From Pseudomonas japonica (GTDB taxonomy: Bacteria; Pseudomonadota; Gammaproteobacteria; Pseudomonadales; Pseudomonadaceae): a stretch of DNA of 37,945 bases. A program made the translations under genes and the position numbers. Location: NCBI RefSeq assembly GCF_013522925.1, contig NZ_JAAMQU010000025.1:1-37945 (forward strand). The letters are read 5' to 3'. Under the pieces are notes generated by a model, which saw nothing but the letters and a program-made list of their open reading frames with translations, was not told where the DNA came from and searched no databases. Positions within the stretch are counted from its first letter, which is position 1. Every line of letters begins with the position of its first letter. Of this stretch, positions 26,330 to 35,615 are shown one piece after another.

Positions 26330-27262
26330 ATGCAACAGCGAGTCTCAGAATTGGCTTACAGCGGTGATTGGAATGGCCTGTTATCCATACTTGAAGTGAG
26401 GCCTGAACTGGTAAATATTTCAAAACAACCGAACGGCTATACACCCCTCCACCAAGCGGCATGGCATGGCGCTCCATCGCCGGTCATACACAGGCTGTTA
26501 GTATTAGGGGCTGACCCATCAATCACGACGGCGAGTAAATTTCAAACACCGCAGGAAATCTCGCTTGAAAAGCACCCGACGCGCTTGGATTTGGATTACC
26601 TACTAAGCGTTCCAAAGCCATCTCTGTCGAGGGTAGTGAGAAAGGTTGTCAGCGATACCACAAGCCTGTTCGGGGCCTACGATGGAAATCAATTTGTCTA
26701 CAATAGGATCGTAGAGTCGCTCGTGGTTGAACCGCGTTTTGCCTCTGTTCGTGACCTACATGAGCGGTTTGACCTACTTGTCGCCGCTATCAGCGGGTTA
26801 TGTGCATCGGGCGCCACGGAACGTGAGTTTGATCTTTCGGAATACTTTTGCCTGCAGACAGACAGTGTATTTTGGGAGCGGACGCTGGTACCTCTCGTCC
26901 ATGACGCTTTGCGTCGCCAGGCGACCTACCCGCTGGAGCGCGTCTGGGCCAGCGTAGCGGATCTGTTCGATCCGGCGCCCCGACAGTGGGGGTTACGGGG
27001 TGATCTGTTTCTTTGGATCGAGCTGCGCCAAGCGCTCTGCCATGTCCCTATACCGGCACAGGAGGGCGCCCTGGAGCAGGTGATACGCTGCGCTTATGAG
27101 GCGCTGGTTGGTCGACCGATAGATAGTAGCGCCGAGGTATATGTACCCCGTTTGGCAAGGGGCGGTATGAGCAGCGGAATGGTATCGCCTGAGTTTTGGA
27201 GCCGCTCCTTCATCCCCATGCTTGAGCAAAGGGCATCATGGTTGAATGTGGCGTGGGGCTAG
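26330..27262 (+). CDS. Ankyrin-repeat protein
   Basis: 310 residues. Residues 1-80 hold about two ankyrin repeats, with NGYTPLHQAAWHG (35-47) as the clear consensus and VIHRLLVLGADPS as the end of the repeat. The remaining 230 residues (including RGGMSSGMVSPEFWSR near the end) are conserved-looking but unassigned. I chose ATG 26330; an upstream GTG at 26300 is in frame but would add a non-ankyrin leader. It has no signal peptide. It lies between hsdR and the McrBC-like pair on the same strand, with gaps of 115 and 289 bases. Ankyrin proteins mediate protein contacts, and a defence role is suggested only by position. Confidence 0.7.
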   Translation: MQQRVSELAYSGDWNGLLSILEVRPELVNISKQPNGYTPLHQAAWHGAPSPVIHRLLVLGADPSITTASKFQTPQEISLEKHPTRLDLDYLLSVPKPSLSRVVRKVVSDTTSLFGAYDGNQFVYNRIVESLVVEPRFASVRDLHERFDLLVAAISGLCASGATEREFDLSEYFCLQTDSVFWERTLVPLVHDALRRQATYPLERVWASVADLFDPAPRQWGLRGDLFLWIELRQALCHVPIPAQEGALEQVIRCAYEALVGRPIDSSAEVYVPRLARGGMSSGMVSPEFWSRSFIPMLEQRASWLNVAWG

Positions 27263-27551
27263 GGGGGCTCACCACTCGCCCGGATGGATGAAATGTACGG
27301 CGCGTCCAAGCCACACTGCGAGTAGCTCCTTGCGGGCCCGCATGGAGGTGGCTGTGCATACCATCAGACCTCATTTCTCAGGATTTCCAGCCAACCAGCT
27401 AACCCAGCTTGGCTCAGCGTGCTCAAAGTGAGACGCTCCCCATAGCTGATAGCTCTATAGACGAAGTTGATTTCAGCGTCATCAAATTTCCTATGGGGGC
27501 AGTGTCTAAGCCTGCTGTCGGCGACCATCGGATATCAATAGAGGGAAGGCT
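27263..27551. other. Gap before the McrBC-like pair
   Basis: No supported gene. A frame from 27409 overlaps the next gene start, and its middle (SSIDEVDFSVIKFPMG) is protein-like but lacks a ribosome-binding site and is probably not expressed as a separate gene. Confidence 0.35.
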
Positions 27552-29816
27552 GTGGTGGATTTGCGGGATGGTGATCAGCTTAAAGCGGCGTGCAGCAGAT
27601 TGGGCAGTGCGTTGACACTTGCGGGTAATCAGAGTTGGATCTCGGAGATACTGAGGTGGCTAGAGATCGTTCGGGACGTTTCTCATACCGAGTTTATGAC
27701 TGAGCAGTTCCAAGTTTCACTGTGGAATACTGAAGCCGTAAGCGCCACGGGAATGGGCAGCGTTGATATCTCGAATGTCGCTAAAAGCCAATCAGTGGCC
27801 GAGCAGCTATGGATGCTCAAGGTCAGCTACGCAGCTACAGGTGACCCGCTCGAAAAAGAGTCACTGATATCTCACGCTTGGAATACCTTGAAGCCTGAGG
27901 TTGCCAGCTTGGCCAAGCGCATGCCAAAGCTGAAGATGTATCGTCTGTTCGCATTGCTTTGCCCGGGTGCATTCACGACCATCGCTCACTTTCGAAAGCT
28001 ACGCGAACTCGCGACTGTAATGGGTATCTCGTCAAAGGGAGAGGCCGGACACCGGGTGCACAAACGTGTTCTGGAACGCCTCGACGAAGTTCTTGGCCGC
28101 GTGGATATGCCACTCTCCAAAGAGGGGGCCACACGGCTTACGTTACCTTGGCTGCTGTATGTGAATCATGTCCAGAACGCGGAAGCCGAGGCCACCGAGA
28201 TCTCTGATCCGGTTACCGGCAAGGAGGTGCTGAATCCGCTGCCACCCGAGCGCAGGCGTCGAGGCATGTTAGCGATAAGGGGTGGTGTATCCACTATCCA
28301 GGCCATGATTGAATTCGCCGTCGAGGGATGTACCCGCGAAGACTTTTTGCAGCACCTTCAGTCCGTAAGCCCCATTGCCAAAAAGAGCACGTTGGCCACT
28401 CAATTGAACGCCCTGATTGCTGAATGGGGCGCGCTGAAGGCTCATGGCAATGAATTGATTTTGACGCCCAGAGGTGAGGCATTTCTGGAGTCAGGGGATG
28501 TAGATGAAGTCGTAGACTGGATGATGACTAGGATTCTGGGCTTCGATAATCTGCTCTACGCGCTTTCCGGTTCGTCTATGGCCAATCGGGATGCAATCCT
28601 CCTGCTTCGAGAAGTCAATCCGGGCTGGACGAAGGACTTTGCGCCATCCAGTCTGATCTGGTGGCTGCGTTCTCTGCAGTTAGTGGGCCTCACTGATAAG
28701 ACGCTTAGCCTCACCGAAAGGGGAGCTCGCTGGGTTGCCCAGATTCACTGGGAGCCCAAGGGATTACCTGCTGCTGATCGTGCAGGATCGCCTGATGCGC
28801 GGGAGCCAGCTACAGCGGCTGAATCTGTCTCAGTCGACAGGCCATCGGTCAAGAATATCATTGAGGGCTTCGATCCTGAGTACCAGTTTCCTAGGGCGCT
28901 GATTGCGCAATTGGATGCCGGTTTATGGAGCCATACCCGTCGTCATTTTGCAGTTTTGACTGGCCTCAGCGGTGCGGGTAAAACCCAGCTCGCTCGAGGT
29001 TATGCCTTAAGTATGTGGCAGGGAGAGGCGGTGCCAGGGGATGGACTTCTTATCGTTCCCGTACAACCAGGGTGGCATGACTACTCAAGCCTTCTAGGTT
29101 ATGTGAATCCGCTCGACACAGACTCTTATGTCCGAACGGGAGTATTAGATTTCCTGCTTCAGGCAAGCAGTGATCCTTCGAAGCCCTACATACTTGTCCT
29201 AGATGAGATGAACCTTTCACATCCTGAACAATACCTAGCCCCACTGCTCTCCGCGATGGAGACCGGTGAGTCCATTGAACTCCATGGTCAGACAGAAGAC
29301 CTGAATGGGGTTCCTAACAGCATCCCGTACCCAGATAACCTGGTGATTATCGGGACAGTGAACATGGATGAGACCACCCATGGCCTTAGCGATAAGGTGC
29401 TGGATAGGGCGACGGTTATCGAATTTTGGGATATCGATGTCAACGCGTTTCCAGGCTGGGATAAAAGTGCGCTTGCCCAAGCTCAGGTGGACGCGATTCG
29501 AGGTTTGATGGGACAGCTGATGGACGTACTACGCCCGCTTCGATTGCATTTCGGATGGCGAACGCTACAGGACATTCTCGGTTACGTTCAACAGACCCAG
29601 ATCGGTGAAATCATTGAATTTGAAGAGGCCTTGGATCACGCGGTTTACTCCAGGATACTGCCGAAGCTTCGGGGGGAAGATAGCCCCCGGATACAGAAAA
29701 TGTTCAGCCTTTTGAAGGCGACGTTGAAGAACCAAAATCTCGAGCACTCCCTTGCCAAAGTCGAGGAAATGGCAGAGGAACTAAGCCATACGGGATCCAC
29801 CCGGTTTTGGCGGTGA
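27552..29816 (+). CDS. McrB-like AAA+ ATPase of a modification-dependent restriction system
   Basis: 754 residues. The AAA+ module occupies about 430-740: Walker A GLSGAGKT (471-478), Walker B LVLDEMNLS (D551, E552), and the sensor-1 stretch VIIGTVNMDETTHGLSDKVL followed by DRATVIEF, which is typical of the McrB branch. The first 400 residues hold likely winged-helix segments (FAVEGCTREDFLQHLQSVSP and LILTPRGEAFLESGDVDEVV) instead of E. coli McrB's methylcytosine-reading domain, so modified-base recognition may differ. The start is GTG 27552 with AGGGA five bases upstream. It is adjacent to its nuclease partner, possibly coupled. In McrBC systems the ring motor hydrolyses nucleotide (GTP in E. 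coli) to drive cleavage. Intact. Confidence 0.85.
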   Translation: MVDLRDGDQLKAACSRLGSALTLAGNQSWISEILRWLEIVRDVSHTEFMTEQFQVSLWNTEAVSATGMGSVDISNVAKSQSVAEQLWMLKVSYAATGDPLEKESLISHAWNTLKPEVASLAKRMPKLKMYRLFALLCPGAFTTIAHFRKLRELATVMGISSKGEAGHRVHKRVLERLDEVLGRVDMPLSKEGATRLTLPWLLYVNHVQNAEAEATEISDPVTGKEVLNPLPPERRRRGMLAIRGGVSTIQAMIEFAVEGCTREDFLQHLQSVSPIAKKSTLATQLNALIAEWGALKAHGNELILTPRGEAFLESGDVDEVVDWMMTRILGFDNLLYALSGSSMANRDAILLLREVNPGWTKDFAPSSLIWWLRSLQLVGLTDKTLSLTERGARWVAQIHWEPKGLPAADRAGSPDAREPATAAESVSVDRPSVKNIIEGFDPEYQFPRALIAQLDAGLWSHTRRHFAVLTGLSGAGKTQLARGYALSMWQGEAVPGDGLLIVPVQPGWHDYSSLLGYVNPLDTDSYVRTGVLDFLLQASSDPSKPYILVLDEMNLSHPEQYLAPLLSAMETGESIELHGQTEDLNGVPNSIPYPDNLVIIGTVNMDETTHGLSDKVLDRATVIEFWDIDVNAFPGWDKSALAQAQVDAIRGLMGQLMDVLRPLRLHFGWRTLQDILGYVQQTQIGEIIEFEEALDHAVYSRILPKLRGEDSPRIQKMFSLLKATLKNQNLEHSLAKVEEMAEELSHTGSTRFWR

Positions 29817-29818
29817 CC

Positions 29819-31396
29819 ATGGCCACAATCAGCTGTGTCTGTAGTGAGGGTACTCTTTTCGACGTCACGCCAGACACCCTCACTGCCGGCTTCTCTGAAC
29901 TGTCCACCTATCACTTCATTGCCCAAAAAGAGTGGGCTTTGTATGTCGATGATGTTCGGCTTGAGACCGTGACCTGGCAGGGCGAAACGGCATGGAGATG
30001 GAAACCCGGATTCTTCGCCGGGGAGGTAATGGCCGAGCTGCTCAATGAGCACCAAGAGCGTATCGGGATCTATCGTCTAGACGTCTCGCCGGATTCGAAA
30101 AAATTAGGGAGTGATACATTTGCGTCAATGGTGAATGAGATCCTTGATTTCGACCCGGCGCTGTTATTCGGTTCTGAAGCCGCGCAAGTGTCTATCGGTG
30201 CCGAAGGCGCTATTACGAGTCCCCACCTTCAGTATTCCCGCTTGCGCAGGTATGGAGATGGGTTCGTCGCGGGGCTGCAGCAAATTATTAAAAAGCCACT
30301 GACCACGCTCCAGCGCGAGAGGGCTCTCGTCAGCGCGCAGGCCATCAAGCGAATGGACGCAACTACGATCCGCAAGGGCTTTAGCAGCCCCGGTGGCCGA
30401 GCTTTGCTGCACCCTGACCTGTCCGAGAAGCCGGCACTCAATACCATTCGATTTGATGTGCCATCTGCATACGAAGAGTCGGACAACGCTGCCAATCAGG
30501 CTGTCGGTCTCATTTTGTCCGAGGTCATGCGGCGATGTAAAAAGGTGAGTGTGGCCTTGAGTGTATTGGCCGAGCGGGAAGACCTCAGTGATACTCGATC
30601 TCCATTGGCCCCAAGGCTGAATCGGCGTCTGCATTACCTGCGTTCACTCGTGATCAGGCTGGAGCGGGTTAACAATCAGATGCCTTTTCGAGGTATATCG
30701 GCACGCAGGCTATCGGCGGCTGGCCTGAACGCCATTTCATCTCACCCGGCCTATTCGCGAGCCTACCGTTTCGGTTGGTTCATCCTACGGCCCGGCGTGC
30801 TTGGACAGCTGGATGGCGAGTCTTTATGGATTAGCCCGACCTGGGAGATATACGAAAGATGGTGCTACGCAATGGTTGTTCAGCAGCTTCAAAAGCTATT
30901 CCCTGACTTCGATTGGATACGGCGGCCCAGTGCGAAGGTCGACAGAATACTGTGGCGCGGAAAGAAAGGTGAGCTTTCACTTGATGTCTGGCTGCAAGCG
31001 CCTTGCCCCGCTGTCGATAAAACACCGTACAAAGGATTTCAGAGCCTTTCGCGGCGGCGCATCCCCGATATCGTAATCACCATGAATTCGCCTGCTGGGC
31101 ATCGTTTCGTTGTACTTGATGCCAAGTACCGGAGTAGCCGCTTCGGAGTCCTGGATGCCATGGAGTCAGCCCACCTGTACCATGACTCCCTACGCTGGAA
31201 TGGTCGGAGACCAGATGCCGTTTTCTTGGTGGTGCCTAAAGGAGGCGCAGTCCCAGTTCTTGAAGATCAAAATTTCCAAGAAGCTAACGGTATAGGCGTG
31301 GCAGTCTTAGGTAGTCGTGAGGATTCCTCAAGGCTCGGTCATCGACTGGCAGACTTGCTGAGAGCTGAGGGCCCCGGCGGATTAAACCTGAGTTGA
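29819..31396 (+). CDS. McrC-like nuclease subunit (DUF2357 and PD-(D/E)XK)
   Basis: About 525 residues. The N-terminal two thirds match the DUF2357 type in layout. The C-terminal part is a PD-(D/E)XK nuclease with D417 (RRIPDIVITM) and D434-A-K436 (FVVLDAKYRSS), the D-D-x-K form seen in McrC-like proteins. It would cut DNA when assembled on the AAA+ ring of the preceding gene. ATG 29819 is preferred; GTG 29813 overlaps the upstream TGA and would give tight coupling, and TTG 29807 is also open. Gene order and spacing match McrBC operons. No inactivating change was seen. Confidence 0.8.
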   Translation: MATISCVCSEGTLFDVTPDTLTAGFSELSTYHFIAQKEWALYVDDVRLETVTWQGETAWRWKPGFFAGEVMAELLNEHQERIGIYRLDVSPDSKKLGSDTFASMVNEILDFDPALLFGSEAAQVSIGAEGAITSPHLQYSRLRRYGDGFVAGLQQIIKKPLTTLQRERALVSAQAIKRMDATTIRKGFSSPGGRALLHPDLSEKPALNTIRFDVPSAYEESDNAANQAVGLILSEVMRRCKKVSVALSVLAEREDLSDTRSPLAPRLNRRLHYLRSLVIRLERVNNQMPFRGISARRLSAAGLNAISSHPAYSRAYRFGWFILRPGVLGQLDGESLWISPTWEIYERWCYAMVVQQLQKLFPDFDWIRRPSAKVDRILWRGKKGELSLDVWLQAPCPAVDKTPYKGFQSLSRRRIPDIVITMNSPAGHRFVVLDAKYRSSRFGVLDAMESAHLYHDSLRWNGRRPDAVFLVVPKGGAVPVLEDQNFQEANGIGVAVLGSREDSSRLGHRLADLLRAEGPGGLNLS

Positions 31397-31596
31397 GGTA
31401 GATTACGATTTGATCGGGAGCTTCATTTCGCCAGTGGGAGCGAGCAGGATCAGAAGCGAAGTGTACGGCATGCGCAACCACGAAGAAGACTGGATCCAGC
31501 CTTTGGTAGGACGCACCGTTCGCGACGCGGGCTACCTCTCCATCCTGCTACCGACAGGCCCGTAACTTAGGCGCGATCAAACCGGAGGCGCCGGCG

Positions 31597-32070
31597 TTGG
31601 AATGTCCTCGATGGTTTGTCGACTTTGAAGCATCCGGGATCGCTCCCGACAGTTACCCAACGGAAATCGCCGTGGTGTCCATCTATGGTGAATTCCATGT
31701 GTTAATCCGTCCCGTGTATTACTGGATGCACTGACCGTCCGACGCTTAGGATATGCATCGCATCTCTAGAGATTCCTTGCTCGCGGATGAGGTTGAGCCG
31801 AAGGCCATCGCAGCCGAGTTAAACATCAGATTCGCCGACGCTAAGCTCTGCTCTGATTCACCGCAAGACGGCCTTTGGCTGGACACGCTTTACGAAGCTG
31901 CGGGCATAGAGCCGTCGTTCGAATTGCTGCGTCTAGAAAGTTTTGTAGGCCCACAAGCGGCAAGTGAGATCTATAGGCGCCTTCCGGAAAGACGAGAACA
32001 TAGAGCGACTGCCGATACCCGGGCCCTCATGCTGTCCACTCTGGAATACCTCGGCACGGAGAGGTCATAG
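31597..32070 (+). pseudogene. 3'-5' exonuclease-fold gene with two internal stops
   Basis: One frame runs from TTG 31597 (GGAGG upstream) through RWFVDFEASGIAPDSYPTEI, a DEDD-exonuclease motif I (D-F-E), to VLIRPVYYWMH. It then meets TGA and, five codons on, TAG. It continues in the same frame as DMHRISRDSLLADEVEPKAI and ends with EHRATADTRALMLSTLEYLG, where HRATADTRA is the motif III (H...D). The stops fit single-base changes from TGG and CAG. ATG 31753 could still start the second half, which lacks motif I. Related proteins trim RNA or DNA 3' ends; this one is broken. Confidence 0.65.
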
Positions 32071-32388
32071 CGACGGATTCACCGCCTCCTCGATAGACGC
32101 GCCGCCGCCTCTGTCTCCTCTCCCTACCAGTCGCACGCCATAATCTGAAGCTACTCAGCCCAGAGCTAACCCTCAATCTCGACGCCGATTTCCGCTTCGT
32201 CTCCAAAGCCTATGGGCTACCGGGGCGCTCACAATCAGCAGCTAGGAGCACCCGGCTCGCTCGACCGTTGGTCTTCGCTGCGTGCATTTGCTTGGCAATG
32301 CCGAAGTCGGTGGTCAACCGCTGAGGCTCGAAGGGTGCCCGATTGCTCGGGTGCCCTTGATCGTCTGGTGCGCAGCGGGAGAGTAAGC
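32071..32388. other. Gap between exonuclease pseudogene and the CD-NTase gene
   Basis: It holds a strong hairpin at 32331-32358. A short stretch reads LLSPELTLNLDADFRFVSKA in one frame and may be a fragment of an unidentified gene. Nothing else was seen. Confidence 0.35.
32331..32358 (-). terminator. Candidate terminator of the CBASS-like pair
   Basis: A 12-base stem with two G-T wobbles (AAGGGTGCCCGA against TCGGGTGCCCTT) closes a 4-base loop, 31 bases downstream of the CD-NTase stop on the minus strand. No clear T-run follows, so it may need Rho or act as a 3'-end stabiliser. Confidence 0.35.
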
Positions 32389-33672
32389 TTAGATCGGGAC
32401 AACGATTCGACTGCGGGCCACGCAAACGTTTTCCTTGACGGCAAAACACTCCACGTAGTGATCCCCCTGGAAGCTTGATCGCTCGGTGATCTGATGCGGC
32501 CCGCTGTCCATCCGAATGTCTCCACGGATCATGTTTCGCTCAATTGCTTGAGGGCCTACGTTCTTTACCTTCCAATAGATCTTATAGGGCGGCGGCACGT
32601 CAATCTCGGCTACCCAGAAGGTCAGCTCGCGCTCCTTCGGAATTTTGTAGCGGATGACCCTCGACATCAGATTGCGCAGTTGATCCCCTTCGTTTTTGAC
32701 GCTGCAGTCGATGCGCAGGTTGTACTGGATATCCAGGCTGAATTTCTGGCCAATGAACTGCTCCATGTTCTTGACCCGGCCTTCGTTGATGGCTTGCTGT
32801 TTCGCTTCTTCCATGTACTCAGGGAAATGTTCACCAAAGACCGTGCTCCAACGTTCGTGGGCAACGTCAGCATCGTCCAGAGCCTCCTGCAGTCGACGCA
32901 GAGCTTTCTTGGCTTTTGGATGAAAGTGCCCCGACTTTGTGACGATCGAACCGCTCCCCGGCGCTCGCCACTGTTCCTTGTCCTCATCGATATCCACCAT
33001 AAACGCAAAGAAGTCCCGCGCCATCTCACCGTACATGGAGTACGACTCCTCGTCGTAGTCTGTCGTGCCTTTGAGGAACTGGTAGCACAGGGTGTCGATG
33101 AGCATCCCTTTCAGCGGGACGCCGTGGTCATTCTTCCAGGCGCGAACCATTTTGCAGAGGCGCTTGAGGTTGTGGTTCTTGTCTTGGTTAAGGCTGTTGA
33201 TCTCATCGATCTCTGCGACCGGATTGCAGGTTCTCCAACTGCCGCCATCGTTGGCATCTGGATAGGTGTAGCTGCCATCATCGTGCTGGAACACTGGTAA
33301 GACTTCGACGATGTAGTCCGTGAAGTCGACCGACACTACCTGCTGCTGAGCGCGGACGGTATGGTTGGGAAACCGCTCTTTGAGGGCCAGGCGGATCTCG
33401 CCAAGCAGCGAGGACTGCTTATTGTTCTCGTACTTTTGAAACCGGTCATACACCGACCACGGCAGAACAAACGCCATGTCCAAGTCGCTGATGCCATGGA
33501 CTGCCGTATGGCGCCCGTACGACCCGACCTGGCGACAGTGCTGGCTAGTAGAGTCGCTGCCGTAATATTTCCCGTTGAGCTTCTCCGTGATCTGGCGATA
33601 GCTCTTGGAGATCGCATCAGCGTTCCTGACCGCCAGATTCTTCCGAAACTGTTCAAACAGCTCTTTACTCAT
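32389..33672 (-). CDS. CBASS CD-NTase with an AGS-C-type sensor domain
   Basis: 427 residues from ATG 33672 (AAGGA nine bases upstream; the more distal ATG 33696 is not needed). It is a cGAS/DncV-like nucleotidyltransferase making a cyclic oligonucleotide alarm signal upon infection. Motifs: G50-S51 in QVGSYGRHTAVHG, metal-binding D63-L-D65 in SDLDMAFVL, and the third aspartate D116 in VSVDFTDY. The SMODS core runs to about 220. The last 120 residues (TFWVAEIDVPPPYKIYWKVK, then SSFQGDHYVECFAVKENVCV) fit the AGS-C sensor domain that accompanies many SMODS enzymes. It overlaps the SLATT gene by eight bases (ATGAGTAA), so the two are coupled. No Cap2 or Cap3 is present, so the layout is type I-like. 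The product nucleotide cannot be predicted. Confidence 0.85.
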   Translation of the reverse strand: MSKELFEQFRKNLAVRNADAISKSYRQITEKLNGKYYGSDSTSQHCRQVGSYGRHTAVHGISDLDMAFVLPWSVYDRFQKYENNKQSSLLGEIRLALKERFPNHTVRAQQQVVSVDFTDYIVEVLPVFQHDDGSYTYPDANDGGSWRTCNPVAEIDEINSLNQDKNHNLKRLCKMVRAWKNDHGVPLKGMLIDTLCYQFLKGTTDYDEESYSMYGEMARDFFAFMVDIDEDKEQWRAPGSGSIVTKSGHFHPKAKKALRRLQEALDDADVAHERWSTVFGEHFPEYMEEAKQQAINEGRVKNMEQFIGQKFSLDIQYNLRIDCSVKNEGDQLRNLMSRVIRYKIPKERELTFWVAEIDVPPPYKIYWKVKNVGPQAIERNMIRGDIRMDSGPHQITERSSFQGDHYVECFAVKENVCVARSRIVVPI

Positions 33673-34285
33673 GGGTACAAATCCTTTGCAGGGCATTCAC
33701 GATTTCAGGGTGGGAGCCGATATACGAAACCGCGCCCATGGCAGCCAAAACTGCGAGAATAAAAACATAGAAAGAGAACGGGACTTTGTCCCTCCACAGG
33801 GAAAACCTCCTAGACTCGGTGATCCAGTCGATCTGCTGTTCCCAGAAGAATTTCTTGTGCGCGAGCCACCCAGAAAACAGGATGTGCTTGTTTAGGCACG
33901 CACTCCGGAACGCCTCGGTAATGAGGTCATACTCCTGCTGGTGAGCAGGCGTGAACCCAGTGGCTGCTTTGCATTGGGCATGTAGCACCTTCAACCTATC
34001 AAACAGAGCGGTCAGCGCACTACCCGCCTGGTAATACTGTCCCTTCGTCTCTGAGTAGAGCGTGATGTAAAGGCTGCAGATGCCGACCACTGTGATAAGG
34101 GCTGATACGTTTTTGGCGGCCAAAACATCGATGTAGAGGGAGAGGACGCCAGTGATGAGTGAGACCATGCCGATCCACCCAGGCGCTTTCTCAACGATGT
34201 CGAAAGTCGAAAAGTGAAGCTTGGCGGCATACCCAACGTCGTACGCCTTTTCCGCAATCATTCGCAGCGCTACCTGCTGATCCAT
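33665..34285 (-). CDS. SLATT-family membrane effector of the CBASS-like pair
   Basis: 206 residues from ATG 34285 (AGAGG upstream); the frame stays open to 34495, but that extra part has no ribosome-binding site. Two adjacent membrane helices (about 37-55 WIGMVSLITGVLSLYIDVL and 61-78 ALITVVGICSLYITLY) precede a cytoplasmic helical region, and a third hydrophobic helix is near 171-189 (FYVFILAVLAAMGAVSYI). This is the layout of SLATT proteins, predicted pore-forming effectors switched on by cyclic nucleotides and placed next to SMODS enzymes. It is first in the operon, coupled to the CD-NTase. Activation would permeabilise the inner membrane; that is inference from the family. Confidence 0.75.
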   Translation of the reverse strand: MDQQVALRMIAEKAYDVGYAAKLHFSTFDIVEKAPGWIGMVSLITGVLSLYIDVLAAKNVSALITVVGICSLYITLYSETKGQYYQAGSALTALFDRLKVLHAQCKAATGFTPAHQQEYDLITEAFRSACLNKHILFSGWLAHKKFFWEQQIDWITESRRFSLWRDKVPFSFYVFILAVLAAMGAVSYIGSHPEIVNALQRICTHE

Positions 34286-34540
34286 GTGAACCTCTGAGCT
34301 CAATCCTTGTGGCTGCTCAACTGCAGTGCCAATGAGCCATGAGGTCACGTGGTCGTCTGACAAGCCGGCATTTACCTCTCGCCCGCAGCATGTTCCCGCC
34401 ACTGCGGTAGAAGGCTTTGTGGACGTTATCATAAGCCGAATCGGCCAGCGATGGCCAAGCGCTAGTAAGGCATTCAGGTGCCTGAACCCGGGCACCCTTC
34501 CTCAAGCCACCAGGCGATTGTTGAGACGCTCAAGCAGATT

Positions 34541-35160
34541 TTACTTGTATGGGTGGTGCACGTCCGTCAGCCCGCCAGCGACTGCACCGTCGCCGGCATC
34601 GATCGCTTCAGCATTGGCTTCATGCTCGTTCCAGATCGCCTCGCGCTACTCAGACGACTGCAGAACGGCACCCATCGCACGGCGCAGGTGTAGCCAGTAA
34701 ACCTAAGCGCTCTGGGCAATCAGCGGGTCGCTGGAGGCATCGTAGAACGCGGCATGGAACGCCACGGCCGCGTCGGCCATCTCCTTGATGTTCCTGCTCT
34801 GTGAAGCCTTGCGGCCCCGTTTGATCACCGCAGGATCGACCTGCAATTTATGCTCGGAAGCCATCTTCGCGGCGAGGTTGTCCAGCGTGCCACGGATCAG
34901 ATAGAGGTAGCTGATGTCATCGGTGGTCAGTGGGGCGACCAATACACCTCTGTCTGGTGCTTCCTGGATCAGTCCGTCTTTCTTCAGCAGGCGCAATGCC
35001 TGAAAAACCGGCGAGCGAGAGTTCGGCGATCTCTTCTTGAGTGATGTTCCTGCCAAGAGCCAGGGAGCCGTCACTGATGAGGCCTGTGATGGGGCGGGGA
35101 TTCACCAACTTGTATCGGAGGGAGTCCAACGATCCGCTCTCGTTGCAGGTGTGCGCAATA
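34541..35160 (-). pseudogene. GntR-family (FCD) regulator, decayed
   Basis: Pieces of one protein appear in order on the minus strand. The winged-helix start is PITGLISDGSLALGRNITQE then EIAEL; after a frameshift near 35030 comes RSPVFQALRLLKKDGLIQEA; the FCD helices run to SSDPLIAQSA. After an in-frame TAG at 34703-34705 the frame continues as HLRRAMGAVLQSSE, meets a second stop, and goes on REAIWNEHEANAEAIDAGDG to TAA at 34541. At least one frameshift and two stops make it non-functional. Plus-strand frames over the same DNA (34478-34693) are shadows. It separates the CBASS-like pair from the genes to the right. Confidence 0.7.
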
Positions 35161-35197
35161 TAGGCATCATGGCCTTCGGAGGCGCTGTCAGGGCGAT

Positions 35198-35541
35198 GTG
35201 TTCGCTGGGCGGTTACCGACAAATATCGACAAGCTTAACTATGGAAAGCGTGCCGGCACCATGACCGGCGCCGTGGCCGGCGGGATAGGAGGCTATGCCG
35301 GAGCTACGAGCGGTGCCGCAGCGGGCGGAGAAGCAGGTGCAATGCTGGGCTCGTCGCAGGCCCAGTTGGAGCGGTACTGGGTGCAACAGTAGGCGCGGTT
35401 GCCGGCGGCATTCTTGGCGCACTCCTTGGAAGTGCAGCGGGAGGGACGGGAGGCTCCAAGGCCGGGGAAATGGTGGACGAGCATATCCTTGATAATTATA
35501 AGTGCCTGAATGCTAGCTGCGGTCATAAATTCAGCATTTAG
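35198..35541 (+). pseudogene. Glycine-zipper protein, frameshifted
   Basis: Frame one gives KLNYGKRAGTMTGAVAGGIG then GYAGATSGAAAGG. Near 35345 the similarity moves to another frame, reading VAGPVGAVLGATVGAVAGGI, GGTGGSKAGEMVDEHILDNY and the C-terminal KCLNASCGHKFSI. The GxxxG/A repeats mark a glycine zipper membrane-inserting segment, and the C-terminal C-x4-C-G-H-K-F is a small metal-ribbon-like end. The frameshift separates the two; only a GTG at 35198 serves as a start. I infer decay from a small membrane protein, but sequencing error at the shift is possible. Confidence 0.55.
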
Positions 35542-35615
35542 ATCTTTCTCCCTAGCGGATTCTCTTAAATATATAGCGTCTTTGCGCACTGTTTTGTGGG
35601 TCAGACGCTAATATT

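Noticed and set aside
32494..33300. 268-residue open frame on the plus strand
   Set aside because: It mirrors the CD-NTase gene, where the GS, DLD and VDF motifs on the minus strand identify the real product.
34478..34693. 71-residue plus-strand frame that looks protein-like
   Set aside because: It is the antisense of the FCD domain of the decayed GntR gene, whose pieces line up in order on the minus strand.
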